Below, in pieces: positions 1 through 7,503 of a stretch of DNA of 64,000 bases (the stretch's first letter is position 1; every line of letters begins with the position of its first letter). The notes beneath the pieces are model-generated. The model was not told the DNA's origin. It ran no database searches and worked only from the letters and a program-made list of their open reading frames with translations. Origin of the DNA: Lysinibacillus sp. G4S2 (GTDB lineage: Bacteria; Bacillota; Bacilli; Bacillales_A; Planococcaceae); the NCBI RefSeq assembly GCF_030348505.1, contig NZ_JAUCFJ010000002.1, positions 1,244,001-1,308,000 on the forward strand, given 5' to 3'. The translations under genes were made by a program, and so were the position numbers.

Positions 1-159
1 GAAGATGCAGAAATTGTAACAGTTATCTATGGTGAGGAAACAACAGAAGAAAATGCCTCAGAATTAGTGAAATTTATTGAAGAAAATTATCCAGAGGTCG
101 AAGTAGAGTTATTTAATGGTAAACAAGGATTATATCCATATATTATTTCAGTAGAATAA
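1..159 (+). CDS. fakA: C-terminal end of FakA/YloV-type fatty acid kinase (DAK family), partial
   Basis: The frame is open from the first base of the window and gives 52 codons before TAA, so only the C-terminus is present. It reads as an acidic alpha/beta segment ending LYPYIISVE, the kind of tail I know from the YloV/FakA family (Dha-kinase-like subunit that, with a FakB lipid-binding protein, phosphorylates fatty acids for incorporation into phospholipid). In Bacillus, yloV lies just upstream of sdaAB, which fits this position. Assignment rests on this tail plus synteny; the catalytic DAK domain is outside the window. Confidence 0.75.
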   Translation, partial: EDAEIVTVIYGEETTEENASELVKFIEENYPEVEVELFNGKQGLYPYIISVE

Positions 160-190
160 TTCAATGCTACTTTGCGAATAAGTAGACAAA

Positions 191-219
191 GCAGTGCACA
201 AGCCGTGTACTGCTTTTGT
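191..219 (+). terminator. Rho-independent terminator after fakA
   Basis: GCAGTGCAC and GTGTACTGC form a 9-bp stem (one G-U pair) around a 5-nt AAGCC loop, followed directly by TTTTGTTT. It lies 32 nt past the fakA stop and would separate it from the serine dehydratase genes. Confidence 0.75.
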
Positions 220-249
220 TTATGGTACAAGGAAAATAGGGTATAATCA

Positions 250-299
250 ATTTCGCCTTGGTGTATTTATTGCTGTCGCTTCGCTTTCGCACAGATAAA
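250..299. repeat. Single degenerate copy of the GCTTCGCTTTCGCACAG repeat core
   Basis: The core GCTTCGCTTTCGCACAGAT found here recurs in tandem at 36965-37290 and, in reverse complement, at 7083-7300, 15520-15555 and 23430-23470. Here it is one solitary unit followed by TTGCCGC. It is non-coding and lies in the 527-nt gap between fakA and sdaAB. Confidence 0.6.
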
Positions 300-420
300 T
301 TGCCGCAGGACGTGGCGTGAGTTCTTCTATTTCAGTAGGTGTTTGAACCCCACTAAATAGGAACTACATGTGCATTCAACTCACCAACTTCAGAGGTGGG
401 AGTCTCTTCTGCTGTATGAA
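300..420. repeat. Intergenic palindromic repeat block, reverse-complement relative of 7288-7400
   Basis: This stretch holds an AGTAGGTGTTTGAACCCCACT half-palindrome followed by a CATTCAACTCACC...AGGTGGGAG hairpin and TCTCTTCTGCTG. The same blocks in opposite orientation occur at 7288-7400 (CTCCCACCTC...GGTGAG, ATGAATGC, then CAGCAGGTGTCCAAACACC), and a third degenerate copy is at 18525-18570. The hairpin-plus-short-tail layout resembles right ends of IS200/IS605-type elements, but no transposase is near and the identity is a guess. Confidence 0.5.
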
Positions 421-466
421 GATACACTATAGAAAGTAGCATAAAATGAATAATTTTCTGTATGTA

Positions 467-507
467 CCCAGAGGACAACGGGCTTGAAAATTCTGGGATA
501 TAAGCCT
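467..507 (+). other. Possible H-type pseudoknot in the sdaAB upstream region
   Basis: CCCAGA (467-472) can pair with TCTGGG (492-497), while GGGCTT (480-485), inside that loop, can pair with AAGCCT (502-507, one G-U). The two stems interlock with connecting loops of 7, 6 and 4 nt, a feasible H-type geometry. It lies 180 nt upstream of sdaAB. Nothing here matches a riboswitch class I know; short stems could be chance. Between 508 and 686 I see only A+T-rich sequence and no convincing promoter. Confidence 0.25.
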
Positions 508-686
508 TTTGAAATTTTTGTGTATATGGAGTAGACAAAAGTTAAACAATATTTCTGATGTGTAAATTATAGTAGTGTAAATTTTCTGAAAGTTGATAAA
601 GTAGTGCTTTACTTTTCTAGTGCCTATCAAGCATGATATAAGTAAAAGTAAATATTATTATATGGATAGAATAGAGGGGTGTTTGT

Positions 687-1352
687 ATGAAGTTTACTTC
701 AGTATTTGATATTATTGGACCAGTGATGATTGGGCCTTCTTCCTCTCATACGGCAGGTGCCGCACGAATTGGACGCGTTGCTAGAGATTTATTTGGAAGA
801 CAACCAAAGTGGGCGAAAATTCACTTATATGGTTCTTTTGCTGAAACGTATAAAGGACATGGAACGGATGTAGCTTTGATAGGGGGCTTATTAAATTACG
901 ATACATTTGATGAGCGAATCAAAACAGCTTTCGCTGATGCAGAGAAGGCAGGGTTAGACTATGAATTTATCCCAGAAACAGCTAACACAGAACATCCAAA
1001 TACAGCTCGCCTTGTGATTGGCGATGATGATGGAGAGATGTCTGTTGTCGGAATTTCTATTGGTGGGGGTAAAATTGAAGTGAGTGAGGTTAATGGCTTC
1101 AAGCTACGATTAACAGGTGGCATGCCGGCTATCCTTGTAGTCCATGATGATCGTGCTGGCTGTATTGCCAATGTAGCAAATTGCTTAGCGATGCATGCAG
1201 TCAACATTGGGCATATGGAAGTTTCGCGAATTGAACGTGGTTTAACTGCACTTATGGTGATAGAAGTCGATCAAAATATCGAGGAAAAAGTACTACAACA
1301 AATTTCTTTAATACCACATATTACAAAGGTTTCTAAAATTAATAACAACTAA
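687..1352 (+). CDS. sdaAB: L-serine dehydratase, iron-sulfur-dependent, beta subunit
   Basis: Together with the alpha subunit this converts L-serine to pyruvate and ammonia in the cytosol. The 221-residue product begins KFTSVFDIIGPVMIGPSSSH, with the SSSHTAGA motif at residues 18-25 that is typical of the beta chain, and ends in an ACT-like regulatory fold (about 145-218, starting after LTGGMPAILVV). The ATG is preceded by AGAGGGG at suitable spacing. It is separated from sdaAA by 14 nt, and sdaAA has its own strong ribosome site, so the two form one operon. Length matches the Bacillus beta chain. Confidence 0.95.
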   Translation: MKFTSVFDIIGPVMIGPSSSHTAGAARIGRVARDLFGRQPKWAKIHLYGSFAETYKGHGTDVALIGGLLNYDTFDERIKTAFADAEKAGLDYEFIPETANTEHPNTARLVIGDDDGEMSVVGISIGGGKIEVSEVNGFKLRLTGGMPAILVVHDDRAGCIANVANCLAMHAVNIGHMEVSRIERGLTALMVIEVDQNIEEKVLQQISLIPHITKVSKINNN

Positions 1353-1366
1353 GGGGGTGTCCCAGT

Positions 1367-2278
1367 ATGGACGTATTGTTTCATAATGTTCGTGAGCTTG
1401 TTGAACGAGCAGAGCAAGAAGGTAAACTGATTTCTGAAATTATGATTGAACAGGAAATGTTAATAACTGGACGTACAAGAGAAGAGATTATGCAGCAAAT
1501 GGACCGTAATTTAACGGTGATGGAGGAAGCTGTCGAAAGAGGCTTGAAGGGTGTGCAATCTGTAACGGGTTTAACAGGTGGTGATGCAGTATTGCTTCAA
1601 AATTACATTGCGCAAGGAAATTCATTGTCAGGGGATTTATTATTAGATGCAGTGAGTAAGGCGGTTGCAACTAATGAGGTAAATGCGGCAATGGGTACAA
1701 TTTGTGCAACGCCTACTGCAGGCTCGGCCGGTGTTGTACCAGGGACACTGTTTGCGGTGAAAAACAAGCTTAATCCAACACGTGAGCAAATGATTCGTTT
1801 TTTATTCACATCAGGTGCTTTCGGTTTCGTTGTTGCCAATAACGCTTCGATTTCTGGTGCTGCTGGTGGCTGTCAAGCAGAGGTTGGCTCAGCTGCAGGT
1901 ATGGGAGCGGCAGCGATTGTAGAGATGGCTGGTGGTTCTCCGCAGCAATGTGCAGAAGCCTTTGCGATTACACTTAAAAACATGCTTGGGCTTGTTTGTG
2001 ACCCAGTAGCTGGATTGGTAGAGGTTCCTTGTGTTAAAAGGAATGCTATGGGTGCAGCGAATTCGCTTGTGGCAGCGGATATGGCACTTGCGGGTGTAAC
2101 AAGTCGCATCCCATGTGATGAAGTGATTGGTGCGATGTATCGAATTGGACAATCTATGAGTCCGAATTTAAAAGAAACTGCCCGTGGTGGCTTGGCTGCA
2201 ACACCAACAGGCAAAGCGATCAGCAAAGCCATATTTGACAATGGTAATTTAGAGAGTATTCAATCACTGCAAAAATAA
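1367..2278 (+). CDS. sdaAA: L-serine dehydratase, iron-sulfur-dependent, alpha subunit
   Basis: This is the catalytic subunit carrying the oxygen-labile [4Fe-4S] cluster that activates serine for dehydration. The 303-residue protein shows the family landmarks TICATPTAGSAG (about residue 113) and CDPVAGLVEVPCVKRN (about 210-225), which supply conserved cysteines expected to be cluster ligands, plus glycine- and alanine-rich loops. AGGGGGTGTC precedes the ATG. It is the second gene of the sdaAB-sdaAA pair and is followed within 12 nt by a strong terminator, so the operon ends here. Confidence 0.95.
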   Translation: MDVLFHNVRELVERAEQEGKLISEIMIEQEMLITGRTREEIMQQMDRNLTVMEEAVERGLKGVQSVTGLTGGDAVLLQNYIAQGNSLSGDLLLDAVSKAVATNEVNAAMGTICATPTAGSAGVVPGTLFAVKNKLNPTREQMIRFLFTSGAFGFVVANNASISGAAGGCQAEVGSAAGMGAAAIVEMAGGSPQQCAEAFAITLKNMLGLVCDPVAGLVEVPCVKRNAMGAANSLVAADMALAGVTSRIPCDEVIGAMYRIGQSMSPNLKETARGGLAATPTGKAISKAIFDNGNLESIQSLQK

Positions 2279-2288
2279 TAAAAATAGT

Positions 2289-2319
2289 AAACACGCTTTC
2301 CTAAGAGAGCGTGTTTTTT
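2289..2319 (+). terminator. Rho-independent terminator of sdaAB-sdaAA
   Basis: AAACACGCT...AGCGTGTTT forms a stem with a short loop (TTCCTAAGAG region) and runs into TTTTTTG. It starts 11 nt past the sdaAA stop. Confidence 0.85.
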
Positions 2320-2417
2320 GTATGAGCTTCTACATGCTATAGGTGTTTTTACAAGTGAAAATAAAAATTTAGAATTAGTACAGGGGAAAGTTTGGACAAA
2401 GTGGATATATTTTGGGT

Positions 2418-2592
2418 GAGACGCTACTCATCATAACGTGTGGTTAATTTCCATTCCGGCTGTGCGCTTTGTAGCTGCCGCTACGTTAGCACTACGCTTT
2501 CGCACAGAGCAAAGCTTCCAGGGGGCGTTAGATGAGCCGCTTCGCTTGTGCTCCATGGTCTCATCTGTGACGTTAATCCCTGAGTCAATTTT
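2418..2592 (-). repeat. MITE-like palindromic repeat, family B, reverse orientation
   Basis: On the + strand this begins with ACTCATCATAACGTGTGGTT, continues with a TTCCATTCCGGCTG arm, the GCTTTCGCACAGAGCAAAGCTT core and GGGGGCGTTAGATGAGCCGC, and fades at GTGACGTTAAT. The same modules in opposite orientation occur at 15462-15603, 22295-22442, 23365-23513, 32880-33035 and 39423-39533. A 67-codon open frame runs through it but has no ribosome site and translates repeat sequence only. This repeat fills most of the gap 2320-2664. Confidence 0.7.
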
Positions 2593-2664
2593 TATACATG
2601 GCATCGCCTACCTAGGGGATGACTCCTATTACAGTTATTAATAAAGAAAAAGTCTTTTGGAATT

Positions 2665-2940
2665 TTAGTAAAGGGCAGGAGTAGGAGTACAGGCAACGGC
2701 ATCAATCAATCCTTCATCAAATCCGTAAAACGCCCAGTAGACACCGTTCCATCTATATCCAGATACTTCACCCATTTCTACACGAGTAGGATAAAACCAA
2801 AATTCTCTCCCGTTTTTAAGCCATACATAAGTATTTTGATATACACAATCAATGATATAGGACACAGAAGGTTTTGATGGTCTGAAGTTTGGTGGAGGTG
2901 ATTGTGGTCTCATTGTCCCTTGAGGTGGAAAATATCCCAA
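2665..2940 (-). CDS. Small conserved-looking hypothetical protein, 91 aa, reverse strand
   Basis: Read on the minus strand, AAGGAG lies 9 nt before a TTG start, and the frame runs 91 codons to a stop, so this is likely a real gene. The proline-rich N-terminus (PPQGTMRPQSPPPNFRP) is followed by an aromatic, compact core with CVYQNTYVWLKNGREFWFYP and SGYRWNGVYWAFYGFDEGLI. I recall similar short Bacillales proteins of unknown role sharing the WLKNGREFWFYP/SGYRW pattern, but cannot name a family. No signal peptide or membrane helix is visible. It is the only clear reverse-strand gene in the window, flanked by repeats, and may belong to accessory DNA inserted between sdaAA and recG. Confidence 0.7.
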   Translation of the reverse strand: MGYFPPQGTMRPQSPPPNFRPSKPSVSYIIDCVYQNTYVWLKNGREFWFYPTRVEMGEVSGYRWNGVYWAFYGFDEGLIDAVACTPTPALY

Positions 2941-2992
2941 GTGATTTCACTCCTTTTTCAACATTATATGCTGAGAAGAAATTAATGCTTTT

Positions 2993-3020
2993 ATTTAACT
3001 TCTTTCAGCGGATGTCAGGA
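2993..3020 (+). repeat. Half copy of the family C palindrome
   Basis: TTTAACTTCTTTCAGCGGAT here is one arm of the palindrome seen whole at 21187-21232. It abuts the 5' broken edge of the gene remnant at 3026-3247, suggesting the repeat marks a deletion junction. Confidence 0.5.
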
Positions 3021-3025
3021 CTAGG

Positions 3026-3247
3026 GCTTTATTTGGAGCTCGAAATACAAAAGAAGTCATTGAGGTGATTGATTCTTAATTTGCTAAAGGTGGAAAAGAT
3101 TATGTTCTTTATGAAGAGATAACTATCAATCTAATTATTGATGAATGGAATTGCTATGTTAGAGAAAATGAAAAGTTATATAATAATATTGAGAATAAAG
3201 ATGAACAGCAGGAATTGTTCAGAAGAGTTAAAGTAACAACATTATAA
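3026..3247 (+). pseudogene. Remnant of a protein-coding gene with truncated 5' end and internal stop
   Basis: Frame 2 gives ALFGARNTKEVIEVIDS, a TAA at 3077-3079, then FAKGGKDYVLYEEITINLII and a charged helical tail ending RRVKVTTL before TAA at 3245-3247. Apart from the single internal stop the frame is coding-like for 74 codons, but there is no start codon with a ribosome site at the left edge, where repeat sequence begins. I do not recognise the family. The best reading is a decayed 3' fragment of a small cytosolic protein gene. Confidence 0.5.
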
Positions 3248-3282
3248 AAGCCGAGAAAAATTGTTAAGAAAGGGGAAATTTC

Positions 3283-3348
3283 ATGGTTATGCTAATGACT
3301 ACAAATAAAGCACAAGCGGTGAAAATCTTTGGAGGAACTGCAAGGTGA
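3283..3348 (+). CDS. Possible 21-codon upstream ORF overlapping the recG start
   Basis: AAGGGG lies 7 nt before ATG 3283, and the frame reads MVMLMTTNKAQAVKIFGGTA plus R, then TGA at 3346-3348. The stop overlaps the recG GTG start (GTGA), the arrangement used for translational coupling. The recG ribosome site GGAGGA is inside this ORF. It may be a leader peptide or merely the tail of a lost gene; evidence is limited to the ribosome site and overlap. Confidence 0.3.
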   Translation: MVMLMTTNKAQAVKIFGGTAR

Positions 3349-5390
3349 CTGATTTAACGAGCCCCGTAACCGATTTAAAGGGAATCGGGAAAGAAACAGC
3401 AGGACATTTAGAGGCGTTGGGCATCGAGACGATTGCGAATTTATTATGGACGTTCCCTCATCGGCATGAAGATTTTCGTTTAAAGGATTTAGCACAAACA
3501 CCACATAATGAACGTGTCACTGTTGAATGTAAAGTTGAACGTGAACCGACAGTATTGTTTTTAGGTCGCAATAAATCAAGATTACAAGTGACGGTGCTGG
3601 CAGGTCGACATTTAGTTAAGGTTGTTTTTTTTAATCAAGGTTATTTGAAGCAGAAGCTTGTACCAGGAGCTATTATTACCGTCACAGGTAAATGGGACAG
3701 AGGCAGACAAGTAATCAACGGAACATCTGTTACATTTGGTCCGAAAACAGATCAGGTCGACTTTGAACCTGTTTATAGTTTGAAAGGCTTGATTCCGCAA
3801 AAGCGTTTTCGTAAATACATGCGACAAGCTCTAGATGAGTTTGGAGAAGAGATTCCGGATGCAATCCCACAGCATCTACAGGTGGATTATAAGCTTACTT
3901 CAATACAAGGTGGGCTGGAGGGAATTCATTTCCCACTTGATGCGGGGCATGCAAAGCAGGCTAGAAGACGCTTTGCCTATGAAGAGTTACTAAACTTTCA
4001 GCTCCGTATTCAAGCGTTACGTAAAATTCGGAAGGATAGTGAGCACGGTACAGTTATACAGTTTGATTTGCAAAAGCTACGTGCCTTTATTACATCGTTA
4101 CCTTATGAATTAACAGGAGCTCAAAAACGCGTTGTCAATGAAATTTGCAAAGATATGAAAGAGCCGCATCGTATGAATCGCTTACTTCAAGGTGATGTAG
4201 GATCAGGTAAAACCGTTGTTGCAGCAATCTGTTTATATGCAGCTGTAACTGCTGGTTTTCAGGGAGCGTTAATGGCGCCCACAGAAATATTAGCTGAGCA
4301 GCATGTTGAAAGTTTGAAGGAATGGTTTGAGCCATTTGGCGTGCGAGTAGCTTTACTATCGGGATCGACGAAAGTGAAGGAACGCCGTTTACTGTTAGAA
4401 GAACTAGCAAATGGAGATATAGATATTTTAATAGGTACGCATGCGCTTATTCAGCCTGATGTCGTTTTTTACAAGCTTGGTTTTGTTATAACGGATGAAC
4501 AGCATCGTTTTGGTGTTGAACAGCGTAGAATATTGCGTGATAAAGGTGAAAATCCAGATGTACTCTTTATGACGGCGACGCCTATTCCGCGTACACTTGC
4601 GATTACGGCATTTGGAGAAATGGATGTTTCCATGATTGATGAAATGCCAGCGGGGCGTAAGCAAATTGAAACACATTGGATGAAAAAAGAGCAATTTGGC
4701 TCTGTTATGTCAAAGTTAGAATTAGAGCTTGCTGCTGGAAGACAGGCGTATGCTATTTGTCCTCTTATCGAGGAATCGGACAAGCTTGATGTACAAAATG
4801 CAGTAGAAATATACGAACAACTCGCTACGTATTTTAGTGGACGATACAATGTCGGATTAATGCATGGTCGCCTATCCGCGGATGAAAAAGATGCTGTTAT
4901 GCGAGCGTTTAGTGAAGGGACTATTCATGTACTCGTATCGACAACAGTTGTTGAGGTTGGTGTTAATGTACCGAATGCAACTTTTATGATCGTTTATGAT
5001 GCTGAACGCTTCGGTTTAGCTCAATTGCATCAGCTGCGTGGACGTGTTGGGCGAGGTGAACATCAGTCATACTGTGTGTTGCTTGCCGATCCAAAATCCG
5101 ATGAAGGTAAGGAGCGCATGCAGTCAATGACGGAAACAAATGATGGTTTCCGTTTAGCTGAAAAGGATTTGGAACTGCGTGGTCCAGGTGATTTCTTCGG
5201 GCGTAAACAAAGTGGTTTGCCTGATTTTAAAGTAGCGGATTTAGTGCATGATTATCGAATACTTGAGACGGCAAGAAATGATGCAACGACTATGCTTGAG
5301 ACTGATGCTTTTTGGCATGATGATGAGTATAAATATTTACGTAGTATGCTTGAAGAGTCGGGTGTTTTACAGGGAGACCGCTTTGATTAG
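3345..5390 (+). CDS. recG: ATP-dependent DNA helicase RecG
   Basis: RecG remodels stalled replication forks and branch-migrates Holliday junctions. The 681-residue product has an N-terminal wedge/OB region (about 1-160), Walker A GDVGSGKT near residue 282, the DEQH helicase box near 383, TATPIPRTL (motif III) and the C-terminal LRGRVGRG and ELRGPGDFFGRKQSG segments diagnostic of RecG. The start is GTG at 3345 with GGAGGA 8 nt upstream. It overlaps the stop of a possible 21-codon leader ORF. It ends before a strong terminator, so fapR is transcribed separately. Confidence 0.96.
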   Translation: MTDLTSPVTDLKGIGKETAGHLEALGIETIANLLWTFPHRHEDFRLKDLAQTPHNERVTVECKVEREPTVLFLGRNKSRLQVTVLAGRHLVKVVFFNQGYLKQKLVPGAIITVTGKWDRGRQVINGTSVTFGPKTDQVDFEPVYSLKGLIPQKRFRKYMRQALDEFGEEIPDAIPQHLQVDYKLTSIQGGLEGIHFPLDAGHAKQARRRFAYEELLNFQLRIQALRKIRKDSEHGTVIQFDLQKLRAFITSLPYELTGAQKRVVNEICKDMKEPHRMNRLLQGDVGSGKTVVAAICLYAAVTAGFQGALMAPTEILAEQHVESLKEWFEPFGVRVALLSGSTKVKERRLLLEELANGDIDILIGTHALIQPDVVFYKLGFVITDEQHRFGVEQRRILRDKGENPDVLFMTATPIPRTLAITAFGEMDVSMIDEMPAGRKQIETHWMKKEQFGSVMSKLELELAAGRQAYAICPLIEESDKLDVQNAVEIYEQLATYFSGRYNVGLMHGRLSADEKDAVMRAFSEGTIHVLVSTTVVEVGVNVPNATFMIVYDAERFGLAQLHQLRGRVGRGEHQSYCVLLADPKSDEGKERMQSMTETNDGFRLAEKDLELRGPGDFFGRKQSGLPDFKVADLVHDYRILETARNDATTMLETDAFWHDDEYKYLRSMLEESGVLQGDRFD

Positions 5391-5402
5391 ATCCCCAATT
5401 TG

Positions 5403-5447
5403 GAATGTAAGCACTTGTTTTGAAAACAAGTCTTGCATTCTTTTTTT
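5403..5447 (+). terminator. Rho-independent terminator of recG
   Basis: Nested arms GAATGTAAG/CTTGCATTC and ACTTG/CAAGT make a long hairpin around TTTTGAAAA, followed by seven T residues. Its 3' arm is also the -35 region of the fapR promoter. Confidence 0.85.
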
Positions 5448-5461
5448 ATACTCTATATACT
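5433..5461 (+). promoter_or_regulatory. Sigma-A promoter of fapR
   Basis: TTGCAT (5433-5438), 17-nt spacer, TATACT (5456-5461). The -35 element overlaps the descending arm of the recG terminator. The predicted transcription start falls within the FapR operator just downstream. Confidence 0.7.
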
Positions 5462-5464
5462 GAT

Positions 5465-5483
5465 ATTAGTACCAAGTGCTAAT
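5465..5483 (+). promoter_or_regulatory. FapR operator
   Basis: ATTAGTACCAAGTGCTAAT is an imperfect inverted repeat matching the ATTAGTACC half-site known for FapR. It starts 3 nt downstream of the -10 element, so bound FapR would block initiation; malonyl-CoA releases it. This predicts autoregulation of fapR-plsX and probably the downstream fab genes. Confidence 0.75.
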
Positions 5484-5503
5484 AACAACTAAAAAGGTGG
5501 CGA

Positions 5504-6088
5504 ATGATGTTGAGACGAACGAAAAAAGAGCGACAGCGACTATTATCTGAAACGATAGCTGAAAATCCATTCGTCACAGATGAACAGCTAGCAACACAGT
5601 TTCAGGTTAGTGTCCAAACAATTCGTTTAGATCGTATGGAGTTAGCAATTCCTGAATTACGCGAACGAATTAAAGATGTTGCTTCGAAAACATATGAAAA
5701 TGAAGTGAAATCACTTCCGATAGATGAAGTGATTGGTGAAATTATTGATATTGAATTAGATAATCGTGCATTATCTATTTTTGACGTAAAAGAAGAGCAT
5801 GTTTTTCAGCGCAATGGCATTGCTCGTGGACATCATTTGTTTGCACAGGCAAACTCATTAGCGGTAGCGGTTATTGATGATGAACTAGCATTAACAGTAC
5901 ATTCAAACATTACCTTTGTGAAACCTGTTAGAGCTGGAGATCGTGTTATTACAAAAGCAAACGTTATCGGACGTGATGACGAAAACCATCGTACAAAAGT
6001 AGAGTTAACATCCACTGTTAATGGTGAAACTGTTTTTGTTGGTGAATTTGATATGTACCGCACGAAAGGTAAGGGTGAACAACAATGA
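5504..6088 (+). CDS. fapR: FapR, malonyl-CoA-responsive transcriptional repressor of lipid synthesis
   Basis: FapR represses fatty-acid and phospholipid genes and is released by malonyl-CoA. The 194-residue protein starts with a DeoR-like helix-turn-helix (about 1-60, including [20 protein letters not shown]) followed by a hot-dog fold with [20 protein letters not shown], the ligand-binding core of the family. The ribosome site AAGGTGG precedes tandem ATG codons at 5504 and 5507; either may be used. It overlaps plsX by 4 nt, so the two are coupled. The operator at 5465-5483 shows self-control. Confidence 0.96.
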   Translation: MMLRRTKKERQRLLSETIAENPFVTDEQLATQFQVSVQTIRLDRMELAIPELRERIKDVASKTYENEVKSLPIDEVIGEIIDIELDNRALSIFDVKEEHVFQRNGIARGHHLFAQANSLAVAVIDDELALTVHSNITFVKPVRAGDRVITKANVIGRDDENHRTKVELTSTVNGETVFVGEFDMYRTKGKGEQQ

Positions 6089-7077
6089 AATTAGCGCTAG
6101 ATGGAATGGGTGGCGACAACGCACCAAAATCAGTTGTTGAAGGTGCTTTATTAGCTTTAGAGCAAATTCCAAATTTAGAAATACAATTATATGGTCAGCG
6201 CGAAAAGCTTGAACCATTATTAAAAATACATGATCGATTAACAGTAGTGCATTGTGAGGAAGTTGTGGAAGGAACAGACGATCCAGCACGCGCTGTTCGT
6301 CGAAAAAAGGATTCATCGATGGCACGAATGATGGATGCGGTTGAAGAAGGAAAGGCAGATGCTTGTCTTTCAGCTGGTAATACGGGTGCTTTAATGGCAG
6401 GTGGTTTATTTAAAGTAGGACGTATTGAAGGGATTGCGAGACCAGCATTAGCCACTACACTACCGACATTAGACGGTAAGGGCTTTTTAATGCTTGATTT
6501 AGGGGCAAATGCAGATGCGCGTCCTGAACATTTATTGCAATATGCGATTATGGGTGATATTTATGCGAAAAAGGTAGGCGGCTTACAAAAGCCACGTGTC
6601 GGCTTGCTAAATATCGGTACTGAGGATAAAAAAGGGAATGACTTAACGAAAGCTACTTTCGAGTTATTAAAAGAAGCGGACTTGAACTTTATCGGCAACG
6701 TAGAAGCTCGAGACTTACTTGAAGGGGTAGCAGACGTTGTTGTAACAGATGGTTTTACAGGTAATATGGTACTGAAATCGATAGAAGGTACAGCGGGCGC
6801 GTTATTTTCAATGCTTAAAGAGGCGTTTATGTCTTCTACAAAAACAAAAATTTCGGCAGCCCTTATGAAAAATAATTTGCGTGACTTGAAAAATAAAATG
6901 GACTACACGGAGTATGGTGGTGCAGGATTGTTTGGTTTACAAGCACCTGTAATTAAGGCACATGGATCATCTAACGCCAAAGCAATATACAGTGCGATTC
7001 GCCAAGCAAATACGATGGTAGAGCATACAGTCATCTCGACGATCACAGAAACAGTACGCCACTTAGAAATTGATTAA
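6085..7077 (+). CDS. plsX: Phosphate acyltransferase PlsX
   Basis: PlsX converts acyl-ACP to acyl-phosphate at the inner face of the membrane, the donor for PlsY in glycerolipid synthesis. The 330-residue product opens with [20 protein letters not shown], the family signature, and has the [12 protein letters not shown] and [11 protein letters not shown] loops. The ATG overlaps the fapR stop (ATGA), giving tight coupling to its regulator. In B. subtilis plsX is directly followed by fabD; here 426 nt of repeats separate them. Confidence 0.96.
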   Translation: MKLALDGMGGDNAPKSVVEGALLALEQIPNLEIQLYGQREKLEPLLKIHDRLTVVHCEEVVEGTDDPARAVRRKKDSSMARMMDAVEEGKADACLSAGNTGALMAGGLFKVGRIEGIARPALATTLPTLDGKGFLMLDLGANADARPEHLLQYAIMGDIYAKKVGGLQKPRVGLLNIGTEDKKGNDLTKATFELLKEADLNFIGNVEARDLLEGVADVVVTDGFTGNMVLKSIEGTAGALFSMLKEAFMSSTKTKISAALMKNNLRDLKNKMDYTEYGGAGLFGLQAPVIKAHGSSNAKAIYSAIRQANTMVEHTVISTITETVRHLEID

Positions 7078-7082
7078 CTTCT

Positions 7083-7300
7083 TTCAGCAGGTGTTTTATG
7101 TAGCGAAAGCAAAGCGCCAGCTACAAATGTTTTATGTAGCGAAAGCAAAGCGTCAGCTACAGGTGTTTTATGTACCAAAAGCATAGCGACAGGTACAAAT
7201 GTTTTATGTAGCGAAAGCGAAGCGTCAGGTACAGGTGTTTTATGTAGCGACAGGTACAAATGTTTTATGTAACGTAAGTGAAACGGCAGCTACAGAAGTC
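7083..7300 (+). repeat. Degenerate tandem array, six units of about 36 nt
   Basis: Units read TGTTTTATGTAGCGAAAGCAAAGCGYCAGCTAC with alternating prefixes AGG and AAA, starting near 7089; the fifth unit is shortened. GTAGC...GCTAC lets each unit fold into a small hairpin. It is the reverse complement of the array at 36965-37290. It begins right after the plsX stop and a half copy of the family C palindrome (7077-7095). The minus-strand open frame through it merely repeats SLHKT and is not a gene. Confidence 0.75.
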
Positions 7301-7490
7301 TCCCACCTCTATCGGCGGTGAGATGAATGCAAAAGTATGAGCTTCTTTTCAGCAGGTGTCCAAACACCCATTGAAATAGCGGAACTCAGTCTAAGAACGC
7401 CATGTCCTGTGGCAACGACTGAGTGACCAACATCGTGTTGGCCTAAAGCCTCCGGACGCAATTTACGCCGAGGCATAATTGATCAAAAGG
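7288..7490. repeat. Composite palindromic repeat block upstream of fabD
   Basis: Successive modules are CTCCCACCTC...GGTGAGATGAATGC, then TTCTTTTCAGCAGGTGTCCAAACACCC, then GGAACTCAGTCTAAGAACGCCATGTCCTGTGG, then CTGAGTGACCAACATCGTGTTGG, then CCTCCGGACGCAATTTACGC and CGAGGCATAATTGATC. Related modules occur at 300-420 (reverse), 18525-18675 and 21095-21232. No coding potential is visible. Together with the array it fills the 426-nt gap between plsX and fabD. Confidence 0.6.
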
Positions 7491-7503
7491 GGATTAATGA
7501 AAA

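Noticed and set aside
2438-2641. 67-codon ORF after sdaAA
   Set aside because: It translates family B repeat sequence and has no ribosome site.
7074-7259. Minus-strand ORF with repeated SLHKT motifs
   Set aside because: It is the translation of the 36-nt tandem array; no initiation signal.
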